Origin: Parafilimonas terrae
GTDB taxonomy: Bacteria > Bacteroidota > Bacteroidia > Chitinophagales > Chitinophagaceae
Direction: 5' to 3'
Length of the DNA: 64,000 nt
Assembly: GCF_900115755.1 (NCBI RefSeq)
Contig: NZ_FOXQ01000001.1
Location: forward strand, 496,001-560,000
The notes under the pieces are model-generated. The model did not search any database, had not been told where the DNA came from, and saw only the letters and a list, made by a program, of their open reading frames with translations. Each line of letters begins with the position of its first letter. The stretch's first letter is position 1. The position numbers and the translations under genes were made by a program. Positions 1 through 7,793 of the stretch are shown here, piece after piece.

Positions 1-356
1 TGAAAACATTAACCAAGGCCGAAGAACAGGTTATGCAGGCGCTCTGGAAAATTGATAAAGGTTTTTTAAAAGATATAGTAGAATCCATGCCTAACCCAAA
101 ACCCCATCCCAATACGGTGGCTACGCTTTTGAAAATATTGATTGAAAAAAAATTTGTAGTTACAGAAACCTTCGGCAGGATGAATGAATATTCGCCCGCT
201 GTATCCAAACAGGCCTATTCAAAAAACACTATGAGCAGTTTGGTGAAAGGATATTTTGGCGGCTCATTCAGCAAAGCCGTTTCCTTCCTGGTAGAAGAAA
301 ACAAATTAAGCGTGGAAGATCTTGAACTATTGCTTCAACAATTAAAAAAGAAATAA
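1..356 (+). CDS. BlaI/MecI-family transcriptional repressor (first base of start codon outside window)
   Basis: This is a small winged-helix repressor of the BlaI/MecI/CopY type. The frame is open from base 1: the bases tg-aaa-aca-tta precede the first in-window ATG at 33, so the true ATG almost certainly begins one base before the window. That would give about 118 residues, normal for the family. The N-terminal half (AEEQVMQALWKIDKGF, then a PHPNTVATLLKIL recognition-helix region) fits the BlaI helix-turn-helix, and the C-terminal half is the usual dimerisation helix region ending in a lysine-rich tail. It stops at 356, one base before the M56 gene, which is the classic blaI-blaR arrangement. 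In such pairs the membrane protease senses a signal and inactivates the repressor. Here the inducing signal is unknown. Confidence 0.9.
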   Translation, partial: KTLTKAEEQVMQALWKIDKGFLKDIVESMPNPKPHPNTVATLLKILIEKKFVVTETFGRMNEYSPAVSKQAYSKNTMSSLVKGYFGGSFSKAVSFLVEENKLSVEDLELLLQQLKKK

Positions 357-357
357 T

Positions 358-3009
358 ATGCTGCAGCAACTAAGTATTTACCTCTTGAAGGTAACCAGCA
401 TTAGCGGGCTTCTTTTTTTATACTATCACATTGCGCTGCGCAATAAACGCTTTCATTATTATAACCGTTTTTATCTTTTAATGGCAGTTGCCATAAGCAT
501 TGTTTTGCCCTTGCTAAAGCTGGAATGGTTTACTTTTTTCAGCGACTCTGATCAAACTATTCATCTCTATAAAATTATTTATGGCAGCGGTGAACATGAA
601 GTTATGGTAACCGGCAAGACCGGTATTAACTGGGAACAACTTACAATATATGCTATGGTAGCAACAGGCCTTGTTTTACTTGCCGTTTTATGCAGCCGCA
701 TAATAAAAATCAAGCTGCTGAAGAAAAACTATCCTGTACAGCAGTTTACAGATTTTGATTTCATAAATACCGATATTTCATCAGCACCGTTCTCTTTTCT
801 TAAAGATATTTTCTGGAGAAATGATATAAGCCTGGAAGAAGAAACCGGCAAACAAATACTGCAGCATGAGATTACACATATCAGGCAAAAACATTCGTGG
901 GATAAGCTGTTTATGCAACTGATAATGTGTTTTTATTGGATGAACCCCTTTTTTCACCTTATAAAAAAAGAACTGTATTTAATACATGAATTTATTGCCG
1001 ATGAAGAAGCTGTAAAACATGCAGATGCAGACGCTTTTGCCAAAATGTTATTAACTGCCCAGTTTGGAAAATTCAATTTTTTACCTGCACAATCTATTTT
1101 TTATTCATCTATTAAAAGACGATTAACAATGCTTACCATTTCAAAGAAACCCCAATTTAGTTATGCAAGAAGATTAATGATTTTACCATTAATCACAGCC
1201 CTCGTTTGCCTGTTTGCTTTTACCGTAAAAACAAGAAATGCAGGCAACGCCATCCCGGTGTTGGCAAAACCTTTTGTATTGGTTGTTGATGCAGGGCATG
1301 GCGGAGCAGATAAAGGCGCATCAGCAAATGGTATGTATGAAAAAGATGCCACTTTAAAAATTGCACAAAAAATAAAAGAGCTTTCATCTCAATATAACAT
1401 TGATGTAATACTTACCCGCAACAGCGATGTATATATGAACCCACGTGAAAAGTCAGATTTTGCGAATACACAAAATGCAAATGCGTTTATTTCGATTCAT
1501 GTAAACACTAATGATAAAGAACATCCAAAAGAATCAGGTTTTGAAGTATTGCTTTCTTCGAAGTCTGATGAAAAGTTTGCTACCCAAAACAAAGTGCTGG
1601 GTTCTGCTATTCTTCAAAATATAAGCAGGGATTTTACCGCAGCGCCATCTTTACAAACACGCAGTACCGGCATATGGGTATTAAAGAACAGTAACATTCC
1701 TTCAGTTTTAATTGAATGCGGCTACATAACCAACAAAGAAGATGCAGCCAATTTAAAAGACGATGCAAAGATTGAATTGATAGCGAAAAATATTCTCGAA
1801 GGAATAGCAGCTTATGCAAACCACGCAGCAACCAGTATAAGGGATACCATACCTGCAAACATACTTAATGTTACTGCCGACAAACAACCATTATATGTTG
1901 TAAACGGGAAGCCATCTTCTGAAGCAGAAATCAAATTAATTAATGAAGCAGATATTGAGCGTATTGATGTTTTAAAAGATTCTGCATCCCGAGTAATCTA
2001 TGGCCCAAAAGCAGAAAATGGAGTTGTATTAATTACTTTAAAAACGTCTGCGAAAAAAGCCCAGGAACCATTATATGTTGTGGATGGAAAAATTGTTTCA
2101 AAGGAAGAAGCTATAAAGAATGAAGCAACCAATATTGAATCAGTAAACGTTTTAAAAGACAAATCAGCCATTGATAAATATGGCGATAAAGGAAAGAATG
2201 GCGTAATAGAAATAACTTCTAAGAATGCAGCTAAAGAGCCAATCGTGTTGAAAGTGCCCGATAATGTTTTATATGTAATTGATGGAAAAGTTTCAAGCAA
2301 AGAAGAATATAATAAGCTTGACAAAAAAACAATAGAATCAGTAAACGTTTTGAAAGACAAACCAGCCATTGATAAATATGGCGATAAAGGGAAGCATGGC
2401 GTAATAGAAATAACTTCTAAGAATGCAGCTAAAGAACCAATCGTGTTGAAAGTTCCCGTTGATGTTTTATACGTAATTGACGGTAAAATTTCAAGCAAAG
2501 AAGAATATAATAAGCTCGACAAAAAAACTATAGAATCAGTAAACGTTTTAAAAGACAAACCGGCAATTGATAAATACGGTGATAAAGGCAAGAATGGCGT
2601 AATAGAAATAAAATCAAAAGATCAAACCGGGAACAGTACAAGCAATAACAACAAATCAATTGATGTAAAAGATTCAAACACTAAACCCATTTTTACCACG
2701 GCACAAATTGAACCTCAATTCCCCGGCGGTGCCGAGGCATGGGGCATTTACCTGGCGAAACAACTGGATGCAAGTGTACTTGCCAAAAGAAAAGCGCCTC
2801 CTGGCATTTACACAGTTACACTTTCCTTTATTGTGGATGAAGACGGAAATTTATCTGATGTAAAAGCATTAAATGATCCCGGTTACGGCGCCGGTGCAGA
2901 GGCTGTTCGTGTGCTTAAACAAGGGCCAAAATGGCTGCCTGCCATTGAAAACGGGCATACTGTTGCATTCCTGAACAAACAGAAAATCGCCTTTAAAATT
3001 TCAGAATAA
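358..3009 (+). CDS. M56 (BlaR1-like) membrane peptidase fused to Amidase_3, plug-like repeats and a TonB-like C-terminus
   Basis: This 883-residue multi-domain sensor starts one base after the blaI stop. Residues 1-290 form a BlaR1/MecR1-type M56 membrane protease: hydrophobic segments lie near 5-27, 38-54, 96-114 and 272-290, the zinc motif HEITH is at 170-174, and a downstream HEF/E211 is a candidate third ligand. Residues 306-487 form an N-acetylmuramoyl-L-alanine amidase (Amidase_3). Its DAGHGG (H314), E328, SIHVN (H381) and IECGY (E453) are all present, so both enzymes look intact. Residues 511-752 hold four LYVxxGK...IESVNVLKD...YGxKGxNGVIxI units, resembling the TonB-dependent-receptor plug motif. 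Residues about 784-883 (PQFPGGAEAW...) resemble the TonB C-terminal domain. The amidase follows the fourth membrane helix and should be periplasmic. I infer a cell-wall-responsive regulator of the upstream repressor; the role is not proven. Confidence 0.85.
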   Translation: MLQQLSIYLLKVTSISGLLFLYYHIALRNKRFHYYNRFYLLMAVAISIVLPLLKLEWFTFFSDSDQTIHLYKIIYGSGEHEVMVTGKTGINWEQLTIYAMVATGLVLLAVLCSRIIKIKLLKKNYPVQQFTDFDFINTDISSAPFSFLKDIFWRNDISLEEETGKQILQHEITHIRQKHSWDKLFMQLIMCFYWMNPFFHLIKKELYLIHEFIADEEAVKHADADAFAKMLLTAQFGKFNFLPAQSIFYSSIKRRLTMLTISKKPQFSYARRLMILPLITALVCLFAFTVKTRNAGNAIPVLAKPFVLVVDAGHGGADKGASANGMYEKDATLKIAQKIKELSSQYNIDVILTRNSDVYMNPREKSDFANTQNANAFISIHVNTNDKEHPKESGFEVLLSSKSDEKFATQNKVLGSAILQNISRDFTAAPSLQTRSTGIWVLKNSNIPSVLIECGYITNKEDAANLKDDAKIELIAKNILEGIAAYANHAATSIRDTIPANILNVTADKQPLYVVNGKPSSEAEIKLINEADIERIDVLKDSASRVIYGPKAENGVVLITLKTSAKKAQEPLYVVDGKIVSKEEAIKNEATNIESVNVLKDKSAIDKYGDKGKNGVIEITSKNAAKEPIVLKVPDNVLYVIDGKVSSKEEYNKLDKKTIESVNVLKDKPAIDKYGDKGKHGVIEITSKNAAKEPIVLKVPVDVLYVIDGKISSKEEYNKLDKKTIESVNVLKDKPAIDKYGDKGKNGVIEIKSKDQTGNSTSNNNKSIDVKDSNTKPIFTTAQIEPQFPGGAEAWGIYLAKQLDASVLAKRKAPPGIYTVTLSFIVDEDGNLSDVKALNDPGYGAGAEAVRVLKQGPKWLPAIENGHTVAFLNKQKIAFKISE
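2068..2613 (+). repeat. In-frame tandem repeats (plug-like units) inside the M56-amidase gene
   Basis: Units 2 to 4 of the plug-like repeat are nearly identical in DNA as well as protein. The motif ESVNVLKDK recurs at residues 594, 660 and 726, a 66-residue (198-bp) period. The spacer ITSKNAAKEPIVLKVP occurs twice unchanged. The first unit (residues 511-562) is much more diverged. Such near-identity indicates recent duplication or ongoing gene conversion, and copy number may vary between strains. Confidence 0.9.
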
Positions 3010-3011
3010 TT

Positions 3012-4505
3012 TTATTCACCCGGGTAAACCGGCGATAAAAAATCACTGTTGCTTATAAATGCAATATACTTACCGTCAGGGCTCCAGTTAGGTGTATTCA
3101 TGGTGCCCTGGCCTCCGTATAAAGCCGCAAGCACTTTTGGTTTGCCACCTTCAACCGGCATCAGTCTTATATAAACATGCTTGTAAAAAGGATGGTCTGA
3201 AGGGTCAACATCTTTTTCGAACGAAATAAAAAGGATCCATTTACCGTCAGGCGAAATATGCGGAAACCAGTTATTGAATTCATCATTGGTAAGTTGTTCC
3301 TGGTTACTTCCATCTGTATGCATGCGCCACAACTGCATGGTACCAGTTCTTGCAGAATTAAAATAAATGTATATACCGTCGGGCGAATATTCCGGGCCAT
3401 CATCCAGGCCTTTGGCTGTAGTTAACTGCGTTTCTTTTCCGCCGGTTGCCGGAATGGTGTATATATTAAAATCATCATTACGCTGGCCGGTAAATACAAG
3501 CGTTTTTGCATCAGTGCTCCAGCCATGTAAATAAGACGGGCCTGTTTGTGTAACAGGCTTTGGTTCCCCTCCCTCAACCGGAACTGTAAAAATATTTGAG
3601 GGGCTGCCGCTGCTGAGACCCAGCATTTTTCCGTCAAAAGAAAGCACATGATCGTTATTGTTTTTATTTACAGTGCCGGTATTTAAAACAGCAGGTTTAT
3701 TAGTGGCAAGATCGAATTTATAAATAAGCCCTTCGCTGTTATACAATAAATGTTTACCGTCTTTCATCCAGTTAGGCGCCTGCAAAGATTTTGGCGATTG
3801 ATAAATAATCCTGCTTTTGCCTGTTTCAACATTCATTATTTCCAGTTGGCTGCCTAAGTACTGCCTGTACGGAACAAGTGTGGGCGGCGCCGGTTTTACA
3901 ATGCGTACATTATAAAAAATAGCTTTTTCTGTAACCGTAGGATTGTGCGCACAAACAAATAAACCCGCATATACTTTATCACCAAGATCAAGCTGAACAC
4001 TGTCTTCGGTAAATATTTCGCCTTTATGCGCTACAGACATGATGTATGTATTACCGCGCCTTTCCAGTTGTATCACATCGGCGCCGGTAAGCTTTGCTTT
4101 TACCTCCATCATGCTGTCGTTATTTTTTTTGCGGTATTGAAGCGAAGTAAGCCCGTCACCATGCACGGCAACACTGGCACAAGCCGAAGTGCTGTCTAGA
4201 GAAGAACGGATCATCCATCCCAATTTCCTGTGCGCATCCACACCTTTACCAATGAAAGATGCATTGCAGCGCAGAATAAAATCACCGTCCAGTTGCCTGC
4301 ATACATACTGAAAGCCATCGTGGTTAAACCAGATATTATTACCCGAACCTTCTATGGTATATTCCTGTTCCTGTGCATTGTAAACAGCACTTCCCTGTTT
4401 GGTATCGCCTATGGCAAACTGGTTTTCAAAAACGCCAATAGCATTTTGTGCGGCAGCATTAATTGTAATCATTATCAGTAAGATAAAAACGGAAAGTAAT
4501 TTCAT
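3012..4505 (-). CDS. Secreted protein: DUF1349/LamG-like N-terminal domain plus TolB-type WD40-like beta-propeller
   Basis: This 497-residue exported protein has a signal peptide at residues 1-20 ending in AAAQ. Residues about 22-205 look like a concanavalin-A-like sandwich (DUF1349-like: DFILRCNASF, GWMIRSSLDS). Residues about 210-490 contain repeated TolB/PD40 blades of the SPDGKYI type (SPDGIYIYFNSA, SPDGKWILFIS, SPDGKYIAFIS). Proteins of this layout are common in Bacteroidota and are usually annotated as TolB family. The substrate is unknown; a periplasmic or surface binding role is inferred. It is convergent with the M56 gene, with only two bases between the stops. No terminator is visible between them. 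Confidence 0.75.
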   Translation of the reverse strand: MKLLSVFILLIMITINAAAQNAIGVFENQFAIGDTKQGSAVYNAQEQEYTIEGSGNNIWFNHDGFQYVCRQLDGDFILRCNASFIGKGVDAHRKLGWMIRSSLDSTSACASVAVHGDGLTSLQYRKKNNDSMMEVKAKLTGADVIQLERRGNTYIMSVAHKGEIFTEDSVQLDLGDKVYAGLFVCAHNPTVTEKAIFYNVRIVKPAPPTLVPYRQYLGSQLEIMNVETGKSRIIYQSPKSLQAPNWMKDGKHLLYNSEGLIYKFDLATNKPAVLNTGTVNKNNNDHVLSFDGKMLGLSSGSPSNIFTVPVEGGEPKPVTQTGPSYLHGWSTDAKTLVFTGQRNDDFNIYTIPATGGKETQLTTAKGLDDGPEYSPDGIYIYFNSARTGTMQLWRMHTDGSNQEQLTNDEFNNWFPHISPDGKWILFISFEKDVDPSDHPFYKHVYIRLMPVEGGKPKVLAALYGGQGTMNTPNWSPDGKYIAFISNSDFLSPVYPGE

Positions 4506-4578
4506 AGCAGGTGATTGATGAAGACTAAAATTAATTTAATAGCAAACAAAAATTTTGGAATAAGCAGTAACCCCTGGT

Positions 4579-5082
4579 TTAGTTTCCCTGTTCATCCCGC
4601 CTCAATATAAAACTTATTCTTCCGTTTGTTTCAAGAAATGCCGTATCAATTTCGGAGAGCGTTAGTTTTTTGGTTTCAAGGCGAAGGCTTTCATGCAGGT
4701 CATTTTCACTCATGCCCGTTCTTTCAAGCGCATCCTGTATAATTGCGCCGTTATTATACAACTTAATGTAAGTGCCTTTTACAAGCTTTTCAAACTTCCT
4801 TCTTTTTACAGACAGCCAGGCAACAATGCGGTGCATCACAACCATTACACCGGAAGCTACGATTGTATCAACATAACCGGATGCGCCCACCACACCCCTT
4901 GCGAGTATGGCACCCAGCATAATGGTTACAATTGTATCAAACGGGGAACGCTTGGCAAAGGTGCGCATGCCTGCAAACCTTATCAGCACAAGCATTATAA
5001 TAAACATGACAAAAGCCCTGATGCACATTTGATACATTTCTAGATGTTCGCCTTCTCCGAATAAAAAATTTATTATGTTCAT
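4579..5082 (-). CDS. DUF421 (YetF-like) membrane protein
   Basis: This 167-residue protein has an N-terminal membrane region of about three helices (FVMFIIMLVLIRFAG, FDTIVTIMLGAILARGVV, TIVASGVMVVMHRIVAWL). A cytoplasmic domain follows with the YetF-family features KLVKGTYIKLYNNG, MSENDLHESLR and a late TAFLETNGRISFI strand. The family is widespread but its biochemical role is not established. The ATG overlaps the stop of the upstream pyrophosphatase gene by four bases (ATGA), so the two are cotranscribed and probably translationally coupled. Confidence 0.85.
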   Translation of the reverse strand: MNIINFLFGEGEHLEMYQMCIRAFVMFIIMLVLIRFAGMRTFAKRSPFDTIVTIMLGAILARGVVGASGYVDTIVASGVMVVMHRIVAWLSVKRRKFEKLVKGTYIKLYNNGAIIQDALERTGMSENDLHESLRLETKKLTLSEIDTAFLETNGRISFILRRDEQGN

Positions 5083-5558
5083 TGTATGTTGGTTTTAATA
5101 AGTTTTAATGCCTGCTGTGCGCCTATATGTTTTAAAGGTTTGAATGTTTTGCCTTCGAGTTTATTGTAATTGATAAAAAAACTTTCGAGTTGAGTTATGA
5201 TATCTTTTGGGAGATTATTTATTGAGCGAATGGTTTCAAATAACTGTGAGGCAAGCGGAACCGCAAGCAACCTGTCATTTCGAACAGTTTTTCCTTTTGC
5301 GGATTGTGAAGCTGTTATAGCGCCTATCAGCCTGCAGTCCATAATACAACCCGGGAAACTTTTTATTTCTGATAGGATGATTACATCAAGCGGGTCGCCA
5401 TCACCTCCCCTCGTGGAAGGTATAAATCCAAAATCAAATGGAAATACCATTCCGGCCGGTAGAAGCTTTTTCAATTTAAAGCCGTTGTGCTGTTCATCGT
5501 AATTATATTTTGCATTACTGCCTTTTGGTGTTTCAACAATCGCCGTGATGGTTTCCAT
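5079..5558 (-). CDS. ppa: Inorganic pyrophosphatase (family I-like)
   Basis: This 159-residue soluble enzyme is predicted to hydrolyse pyrophosphate to two phosphates, pulling biosynthetic reactions forward. The family I signature DGDPLDV is at residues 53-59, preceded by FPFDFGFIPST, which matches the YPxxYGFIPxT region of the family. The protein is somewhat shorter than the usual 170-180 residues, and the KxxY and D-K-D segments are diverged (ASQSAKGKTVRNDRLLAVP), so it belongs to the divergent short branch often found in Bacteroidota. It is first in a two-gene unit with the DUF421 protein. Confidence 0.85.
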   Translation of the reverse strand: METITAIVETPKGSNAKYNYDEQHNGFKLKKLLPAGMVFPFDFGFIPSTRGGDGDPLDVIILSEIKSFPGCIMDCRLIGAITASQSAKGKTVRNDRLLAVPLASQLFETIRSINNLPKDIITQLESFFINYNKLEGKTFKPLKHIGAQQALKLIKTNIQ

Positions 5559-5585
5559 CTTATGTTTTAAAAATCATCAACAAAA

Positions 5586-5614
5586 ATAAAGCCCCGTTAA
5601 ATTGTTAACGGGGC
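5586..5614 (-). terminator. Rho-independent terminator of the DJ-1/PfpI gene
   Basis: A perfect 10-bp stem, GCCCCGTTAA (5591-5600) with TTAACGGGGC (5605-5614), has a 4-base loop. Read on the minus strand it is followed by TTTATTTTTG, a good U-tract. It lies just downstream of the minus-strand gene ending at 5644. Confidence 0.85.
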
Positions 5615-5643
5615 TTATCCTTCAAAAAACCATACTCACTATT

Positions 5644-6207
5644 TTAATGCGCAGGTGCAGGCACATGCACGCCTTCATGTATCTCTTCTATCATTTTTTT
5701 ATTGAAGGCCGGCAAATCATCGGGACTGCGGCTTGTGACCAGGCCATTGTCAACCACCACTTCACGGTCAACCCAGTCTGCACCGGCATTTTCAATATCT
5801 GTTTTTAGCGATGGATAAGAAGTAAGCGTTCTGCCATCCAGCAAATCCGTTTCAATTAATGTTTGCGGGCCGTGGCAAATAGCTGCAACTGGTTTGCCTG
5901 ATTCAATAAAGTTCTTTGTAAACTCAACAGCTTTTTTACTGGTACGCAATTTATCAGGATTCATTACGCCACCGGGCAAAACCAATGCATCATAATCTTC
6001 TTCTTTTACATCATCAACCTGCCTGTCAACATTCAGTTCAATTGACCAATGATCATGATTCCATGCTTTTACTTTTTGTTTTTGGGGCGATACAATATGC
6101 ACTTCCGCACCGGCTGCTTCCAGCGCTTTTTTAGGGCTTGTCAATTCAACCTCTTCAAACCCTGTCTCAGTAAGTATAGCAACCTTCTTTCCCTGTAGAG
6201 ATTTCAT
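5644..6207 (-). CDS. DJ-1/PfpI-family protein (PfpI/YhbO-like)
   Basis: This 187-residue single-domain protein has the flavodoxin-like DJ-1/PfpI fold. The nucleophile elbow AAICHGPQ (Cys111-His112), the conserved glutamate in the GFEEVEL region (E18-E20) and the LVLPGG strand (residues 76-80) are all present. The best-studied relatives are intracellular proteases or deglycases acting in stress responses; which activity applies here cannot be told from sequence. The gene is monocistronic: a strong terminator follows it and a 313-bp gap precedes it. Confidence 0.9.
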   Translation of the reverse strand: MKSLQGKKVAILTETGFEEVELTSPKKALEAAGAEVHIVSPQKQKVKAWNHDHWSIELNVDRQVDDVKEEDYDALVLPGGVMNPDKLRTSKKAVEFTKNFIESGKPVAAICHGPQTLIETDLLDGRTLTSYPSLKTDIENAGADWVDREVVVDNGLVTSRSPDDLPAFNKKMIEEIHEGVHVPAPAH

Positions 6208-6520
6208 AGTATTAACTTTTAAATGATTAAAATCATTCTATTCAAAAACAAAAACCAAACCATCTGTTTAAAAAAATTTTTGAGCACTTACTTCGAATGA
6301 TACGCTTCCGCAATCTCATTCTGTACTAAAAGAAGATGGGCATTAATAACTACAACCATGCATTTATGCTGACATCAATACCCACACATCTTGAAATAGT
6401 TAAACAGAAATTTATAAATTGCCACATAAAAAACTCTGCTCTGCGAAGTCCCCGGGCTTCGCAGCATTATGTAACGGGTCTCTGATCCGCAATTATTAAA
6501 ATTTAAAACAATAAGCCATT
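6208..6520. other. Intergenic gap with an 8-bp inverted repeat
   Basis: This 313-bp divergent spacer lies between the PfpI and oxidoreductase genes. It contains CTGCGAAG (6441-6448) paired with CTTCGCAG (6457-6464) around a CCCGGG centre. There is no U-tract directly after the stem on the plus strand, so a terminator is not supported. An operator or dispersed palindrome is possible. No convincing TAnnTTTG box with a -33 partner was found. Confidence 0.4.
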
Positions 6521-7630
6521 ATGAAATCTCGCCGGTCTTTTATTCAACAGGTTTCACTAACCGCAGCAAGCATCCCTGTTCTAAACATTTTAAATGCAAC
6601 TACTATGAATACAAGTATTAACGACGATAAAATATTACGCGTTGCCATTATGGGCTTGGGCGGATATGGCACACGTGTAGCCGAAGCCATGAAAGATTGT
6701 AAAAGGGCAAAGCTGGTTGGCGTCATCAGCGGCACGCCATCTAAAATTACCGACTGGCAAAAAAAGTATAACATTCCTGAAAAGAACTGTTACAACTACG
6801 AAAACTTTGATGCTATAAAAAATAATCCTGATATAGATGCCGTGTATGTTATTACGCCCAATGGTTTGCATAAAGAACAGGTAATACGTGTTGCCAAAGC
6901 AGGCAAACATGCTATATGCGAAAAACCAATGGCCCTGAATGCGAAAGAAGGGCAGGAAATGGTGGATGCATGCAAAGCCAATAATGTAAAACTTCTGGTT
7001 GGCTACCGCATGCATTTTGAGCCGCACACACTCGAAATAATCCGCATGCGGAATGCCGGCGAATTTGGCAAGGTTTTATTCTTCCAGGGCCTGAGCGGTT
7101 TTACTATCGGCGATCCCACACAATGGCGTTTAAATAAAGCGCTTGCCGGCGGCGGCTCTATGATGGATATTGGTATTTATTCCATCAATGGTTCGCGCTA
7201 TATGATTGGCGAAGACCCGGTTTGGGTTACAGCTCAGGAAACCAAAAACAACCCGCAGAAATTTAAAGAAGGCGTTGATGAGACCATACAGTTTCAGCTT
7301 GGTTTTCCCGGCGGCGCTGTTGCTTCCTGCCTTTCCACTTACAGCATGAACAACCTCGACAGGTTTTTTCTCAATGGCACTAAAGGCTTTGCAGAATTAT
7401 TGCCGGCAACCGGTTATGGGCCCATAAAAGGCCGTACCAATAAAGGTGAATTAGAAGCGCCGGTGGTAACGCATCAAACCGTACAAATGGATGCTATGGC
7501 GGGAATTATATTAAATAATGAAAAGCCCGTTGTGCCTGTTGATGGTGAAGAAGCCGTGAAAGATTTAAAGATCATTGATGCCATTTACGAGGCCTGCAAA
7601 ACCAGCAATAAGATTGAATTGAAATTATAA
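6521..7630 (+). CDS. Gfo/Idh/MocA-family oxidoreductase with Tat-like signal
   Basis: This 369-residue NAD(P)-dependent oxidoreductase carries an N-terminal SRRSFIQQ twin-arginine motif followed by a hydrophobic stretch, so it is probably exported folded to the periplasm. The Rossmann motif GLGGYG is at 45-50 and the family EKP motif is at 134-136 (ICEKPMAL). The C-terminal alpha/beta domain contains GGGSMMDIGIYSINGSRY. Exported members in Bacteroidota usually act on sugars or sugar-derived polymers; the substrate here is unknown. It stands alone and is followed by a long hairpin. Confidence 0.88.
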   Translation: MKSRRSFIQQVSLTAASIPVLNILNATTMNTSINDDKILRVAIMGLGGYGTRVAEAMKDCKRAKLVGVISGTPSKITDWQKKYNIPEKNCYNYENFDAIKNNPDIDAVYVITPNGLHKEQVIRVAKAGKHAICEKPMALNAKEGQEMVDACKANNVKLLVGYRMHFEPHTLEIIRMRNAGEFGKVLFFQGLSGFTIGDPTQWRLNKALAGGGSMMDIGIYSINGSRYMIGEDPVWVTAQETKNNPQKFKEGVDETIQFQLGFPGGAVASCLSTYSMNNLDRFFLNGTKGFAELLPATGYGPIKGRTNKGELEAPVVTHQTVQMDAMAGIILNNEKPVVPVDGEEAVKDLKIIDAIYEACKTSNKIELKL

Positions 7631-7687
7631 AAAGCTTTTCGCTTCTGTTTATTGTGGTCATGCCGGTGCTGCACTTCGTAGCAACAT

Positions 7688-7730
7688 TTTAATGTATGCA
7701 GAGATATACCTCTGCATACATTAAATTTTA
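7688..7730 (+). terminator. Long hairpin, probable terminator after the oxidoreductase
   Basis: A perfect 16-bp stem joins TTTAATGTATGCAGAG (7688-7703) with CTCTGCATACATTAAA (7710-7725) around the 6-base loop ATATAC, followed by TTTTAAA. Because it is A-rich before and T-rich after the stem, it may work in both directions. Confidence 0.7.
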
Positions 7731-7757
7731 AACCTTCAAACAAATGAACCCGTGAAC

Positions 7758-7789
7758 TTGTGAACAAGTAAACACTTGAACTACTTTTG
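7758..7789 (+). promoter_or_regulatory. Bacteroidota-type promoter of tilS (leaderless arrangement)
   Basis: TTG at 7758-7760, a 21-base spacer, then TACTTTTG at 7782-7789 match the -33 TTG / -7 TAnnTTTG consensus. The box ends four bases before the ATG at 7794, so transcription should begin at or inside the start codon. This also argues against the upstream in-frame TTG at 7776 as the start. Confidence 0.65.
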
Positions 7790-7793
7790 CCGC

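Noticed and set aside
1998-2591. Long minus-strand open frame (197 codons) opposite the plug repeats
   Set aside because: It is an antisense shadow of the repeated plug units; its repeats mirror them and it has no promoter or family likeness.
7650-7690. Third copy of the dispersed 25-bp repeat family
   Set aside because: Only a short CACTTCGTAGC word resembles the flank of the copy at 31424; the 25-base core is absent.
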